Source: Punctularia strigosozonata HHB-11173 SS5 (lineage: Eukaryota > Basidiomycota > Agaricomycetes > Corticiales > Punctulariaceae). From it: a stretch of DNA of 20,036 nucleotides. A program made the translations under genes and the position numbers. Each line of letters opens with the position of its first letter. Within the stretch, counting starts at the first letter, position 1. Shown here one piece after another: positions 17,395 to 20,036 of this stretch. The DNA lies in contig NW_006767449.1 of assembly GCF_000264995.1 (NCBI RefSeq), forward strand, positions 1 through 20,036, given 5' to 3'. The notes beneath the pieces are model-generated. The model made no database searches. It was not told the DNA's origin and worked only from the letters and a program-made list of their open reading frames with translations.

Positions 17395-19623
17395 TCACTT
17401 GCGACGGCGCTCACGCCAGATCAGCTCCCTCTTCATCTTTGCCCGCACGCTCCCCATCATGGCGTAGTTGATCACCTCCATGTCCGAAAACGAGTAGGCT
17501 TGACCATTGCGCAGCTTGACGTCTGCCGTAGGAGGTTTGCGCGAATCCGGACCATTTCCCGACGACCGATGATTGGATGGTTCGCGGCGCGAGCGACGAC
17601 GATTGCGGATGGCATCCCGGACGGCATCATTGAAAAGGATGGATCGAGGTGAGGAGCCTTGAATGTCTGCGCGGGTCTCGTTCTCGGCGCTAATGTCATG
17701 GACGAGTAGCGAGAGGGATGCCTCCGATGGGTCGATGACGTTGCGAAGGGTGGTGCGTAGCTCGTCGTAACCGGGCGGAACAGGCTCCTCAAGAATTGCG
17801 GAGCCGTCGCGGATGCTGTCGTCGTAGCGCAGGAGTCTGTCGACGTAGCGCCAGTGCCAGACGGTGAATGGGCTTCCGATCGATGGGGGAGGGACCCGGT
17901 CGATCACGAACTCGAGGGTACGCGTGTCGAAGTCAATGCCGCGATGGACCGTGATGAGGTGAGTGACATCCTCGCCGGGTGACGCCTCGCGAGACGCACC
18001 ACGACGAGGAGTAGCGGCGCGATCCGAACGGGAGTTTGAGCGGACGGGTGTCGTGTTGGTCGAGGAGTTGGGGGGTTGGTTGGAGTCGGAGGACGAGGGC
18101 ATGCAGCGAGGAAACGAAGAACGGTAAGTCTTGACGTGATTCTTGGGGAACGTGAGTTGACGAGTCTTGAAGGATCGGGCGTTAGCCCCCGTTGGCCTAA
18201 ATACGCGCCCTCCAGCCGGACGGTCATCCAATACGGTCTCGTACCGAATCCCGCCGACGAAGACTTGAGGATCATCGGTATCGAGCTTTCCTTTACCTTC
18301 TGGAAGCTCGCCCACGCTGCTGACACCTTGCTCATCTAGATACAGCTTCAACTGCTCGAGGCCGTCGATCCGATCAAGCGGTAGCCAGGTAATGTCACCC
18401 GCTTTCCATTTGATTTCGAATACCGCGGCTAAACCTTTACCTTTGTGTGACAGAATTCGTTCTACCGCCCATTCGCCTCCGTCTTCGCCAAAGTCCGCCA
18501 CCTGCATCTCTGCGCGCCCGGGGAATAATCGGTCATCGTTGGCTACATGCACTCGCAGAAGAGACGAGTGGAATACGGGATGCACGCCTCGCTGCAACAA
18601 GCGCGCAGGTAAATCTACGCGAAACGAGTTGTTTCCGTAGTCTTTTGAAATAATGTAAGGCCCTATATATTTTGGCACGAGCTTGCGCGCGCGCCCTTTG
18701 GGAAAGCTAATATTCTTAGTCGAGATGTAGACCATGTCGCCCACTGTAAATGGGGCAGGCCGGCGATGCCGATTAGCGGCTCGCGTCTGTTTCACTCGAG
18801 CCTCAAGAATTGCATCGTGTGCTGCCATTATCGCGTTTCGCATACGCTGCGCAAAAACTCGAACGCCAGGGTACTCGGTGTCACCTGGCTGATCCCATAT
18901 CATGGACCTAGGCATCCGACCGGTGTCTAGGAAGAACGGTGCGTAACCCGTACTTTCCGATCGTGCCGAGTTGATCGCGAACTCGATGCCAGGTAGTTTC
19001 GAGACCCAGTCCTTCTGATCGGGGCTGACGCAAGCACGAATCATTTGTGTGATGGTCCGATTTGCACGTTCCGTGGAACCGTCACTCTCCGGGTGGTAGG
19101 CACTCGACATATTCAGTTGTATACCTAACATTTTGTTGAAATTCTGCCAGAATGCGCTCGTGAACAAGACGTCACGATCACTGACGATGCGCTTCGGCAA
19201 CCCGTGTAACCGGTAGACTTCTGAAAATACTAGTTCCGCTATGTCCTTCGCCCGGTAATCCTGTCGGCTCGGGATAAGATGAACTCGGCCGGTGAGCAAA
19301 TCTATCACTACGGTAATTTCGTCATAAGACGCATTTCTGTCTTTCGACACAGGCAGTGGACCCACGAAGTCCATTCCGATTGCCTCCCATGGACGGGTAG
19401 GTACCGGTAGTGGATTGAGCAATCCATACGGTTTCTGATTGTTAGGTTTGCTCTTCCTGCAGGTCACGCAGCTTTCGCAGAAAGCCCTTACAGCAGCTAT
19501 CATCGACTTCCACCACACGGAACCTCGTAGATACGCGATTGTTTTTGATGGCCCAAGGTGAGCTAAGATTGAGTGCGCACGCGATATGATGATCTCGCGT
19601 GCAGATCGGGCCCCTATCCAATG
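17395..19623 (-). mobile_element. Ty3/gypsy chromoviral pol fragment: integrase, chromodomain, long tail
   Basis: The leftward frame is open from 19623 to TGA at 17395. It starts inside the integrase zinc module (RAHSILAHLG, then CESCVTC) and has the catalytic core with MDFVGPLP, SDRD and YHPESDGSTERANRT. The last two acidic residues have exactly 35 residues between them (DD35E). A GPY/F motif (GPYIISKDYGNNSFRVDLP) and a chromodomain (EWAVERILSHKGKG, IKWKAGDITWLPL) follow. About 300 further residues, basic and Ser/Pro-rich with a folded-looking block (LEFVIDRVPPPSIG, FTVWHWRYVDRLLRYDD), extend beyond the chromodomain, unlike most family members. Protease, RT and RNase H are absent: an in-frame TAG and unrelated repeats lie upstream. 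No LTR was identified. The integrase frame itself is intact, so truncation may be recent. Confidence 0.88.
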
Positions 19624-20036
19624 CTAGTTGCTTGAATAATTAACAAGCTGTGGACATACATCCATTTGCCTTCGTGTACAAAGGTGGATCCAGTGGAGTT
19701 ACAACATCCTTAGGTAAAGCATCCCTTACGGTATGACACGGTAGAGCTACAACATGACTGGGCATCACCATAATTGAATGATTACACTACAACAATATTG
19801 GATAGGGCTGTACTGTTGGATGTTGTGACAAGGAGCAGACCCCACAACAATATTGGATATGTCTGCATTCTTGGACAACGACGGTGGTGGGCAGTGGTAT
19901 ACCAGCGCACTACAACAATAGTGGGCAGGCAAGAGGAGCATAAAGCTATGACGGCGGGCACTACATCAGTTGACAACGGTGGTGGGCTCGTCGTATACCA
20001 GCGCACCACGACAATGATGGGCAGGCAAGGTGAGCA
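19624..20036. repeat. Degenerate tandem-repeat array at the right edge
   Basis: Two long copies with a period of about 98 bases lie at 19874-19940 and 19972-20036. Both hold GGTGGTGGGC, then GTATACCAGCGCAC, then ACAATxxTGGGCAGGCAAG. A shorter direct repeat, ACAACAATATTGGATA, is at 19789-19804 and 19844-19859. Weaker TACAACAT copies occur near 19700 and 19748. The array abuts the truncated pol and continues off the window. It could be a satellite or an LTR/subterminal repeat. Confidence 0.7.

Noticed and set aside
1-20036. tRNA, rRNA or CRISPR-like arrays
   Set aside because: No cloverleaf-like or rRNA-like sequence stood out on reading, and the repeats present are tandem minisatellites without spacers. 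A tRNA scan was not possible here.

Overview
The window looks like nuclear DNA of a filamentous basidiomycete (Agaricomycetes), judged from sequence alone. The genes are GC-rich and cut by many 47-75 base introns with GTRNGT donors. The recognisable families (mpaB-like oxygenase, fungal SDR, M20 peptidase, chromodomain Ty3/gypsy integrase) fit such a genome. No species can be named.

Left half (1-8.4 kb) is ordinary host gene space. A partial SAP-like gene runs off the left edge on the minus strand. Next come a 10-exon mpaB/DUF2236-type membrane oxygenase (836-2751, +) and a 10-exon short-chain dehydrogenase (2914-4323, +), then a secreted single-pass membrane protein (4801-5981, -) divergent from an M20 metallopeptidase (6472-8381, +). 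All four complete genes splice in silico to intact proteins of family-typical length (439, 251, 255 and 442 aa).

Middle (8.9-17.3 kb) is an accessory block built from repeated copies of an unrecognised gene, called family A here: a basic N-terminus, a helical segment, a C-x-C...C-x2-C core and a W/H-rich C-terminus. A1 (8964-10348) and A2 (13654-14969) are intact. A3 (15372-16584, -) is a decayed inverted copy and A4 (about 16869-17014) a relict. Directly downstream of A1 is an FHA-kinase-like gene K1 with a dead active site (DFG replaced by SGL). Directly downstream of A2, in the same order and orientation, are exon-sized remains of the same kinase (K2). The repeated unit is therefore an A-K pair that has duplicated and partly decayed. 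A truncated host-gene-like fragment (12708-13067, -) and several weak ORFs lie between the units.

Right end (17.4-20.0 kb) holds a 5'-truncated chromoviral Ty3/gypsy pol fragment (integrase, GPY/F, chromodomain, then a roughly 300-residue tail) on the minus strand, followed by an array of degenerate tandem repeats reaching the edge. The A-K block is the best candidate for something undescribed. Its function cannot be read from the sequence.
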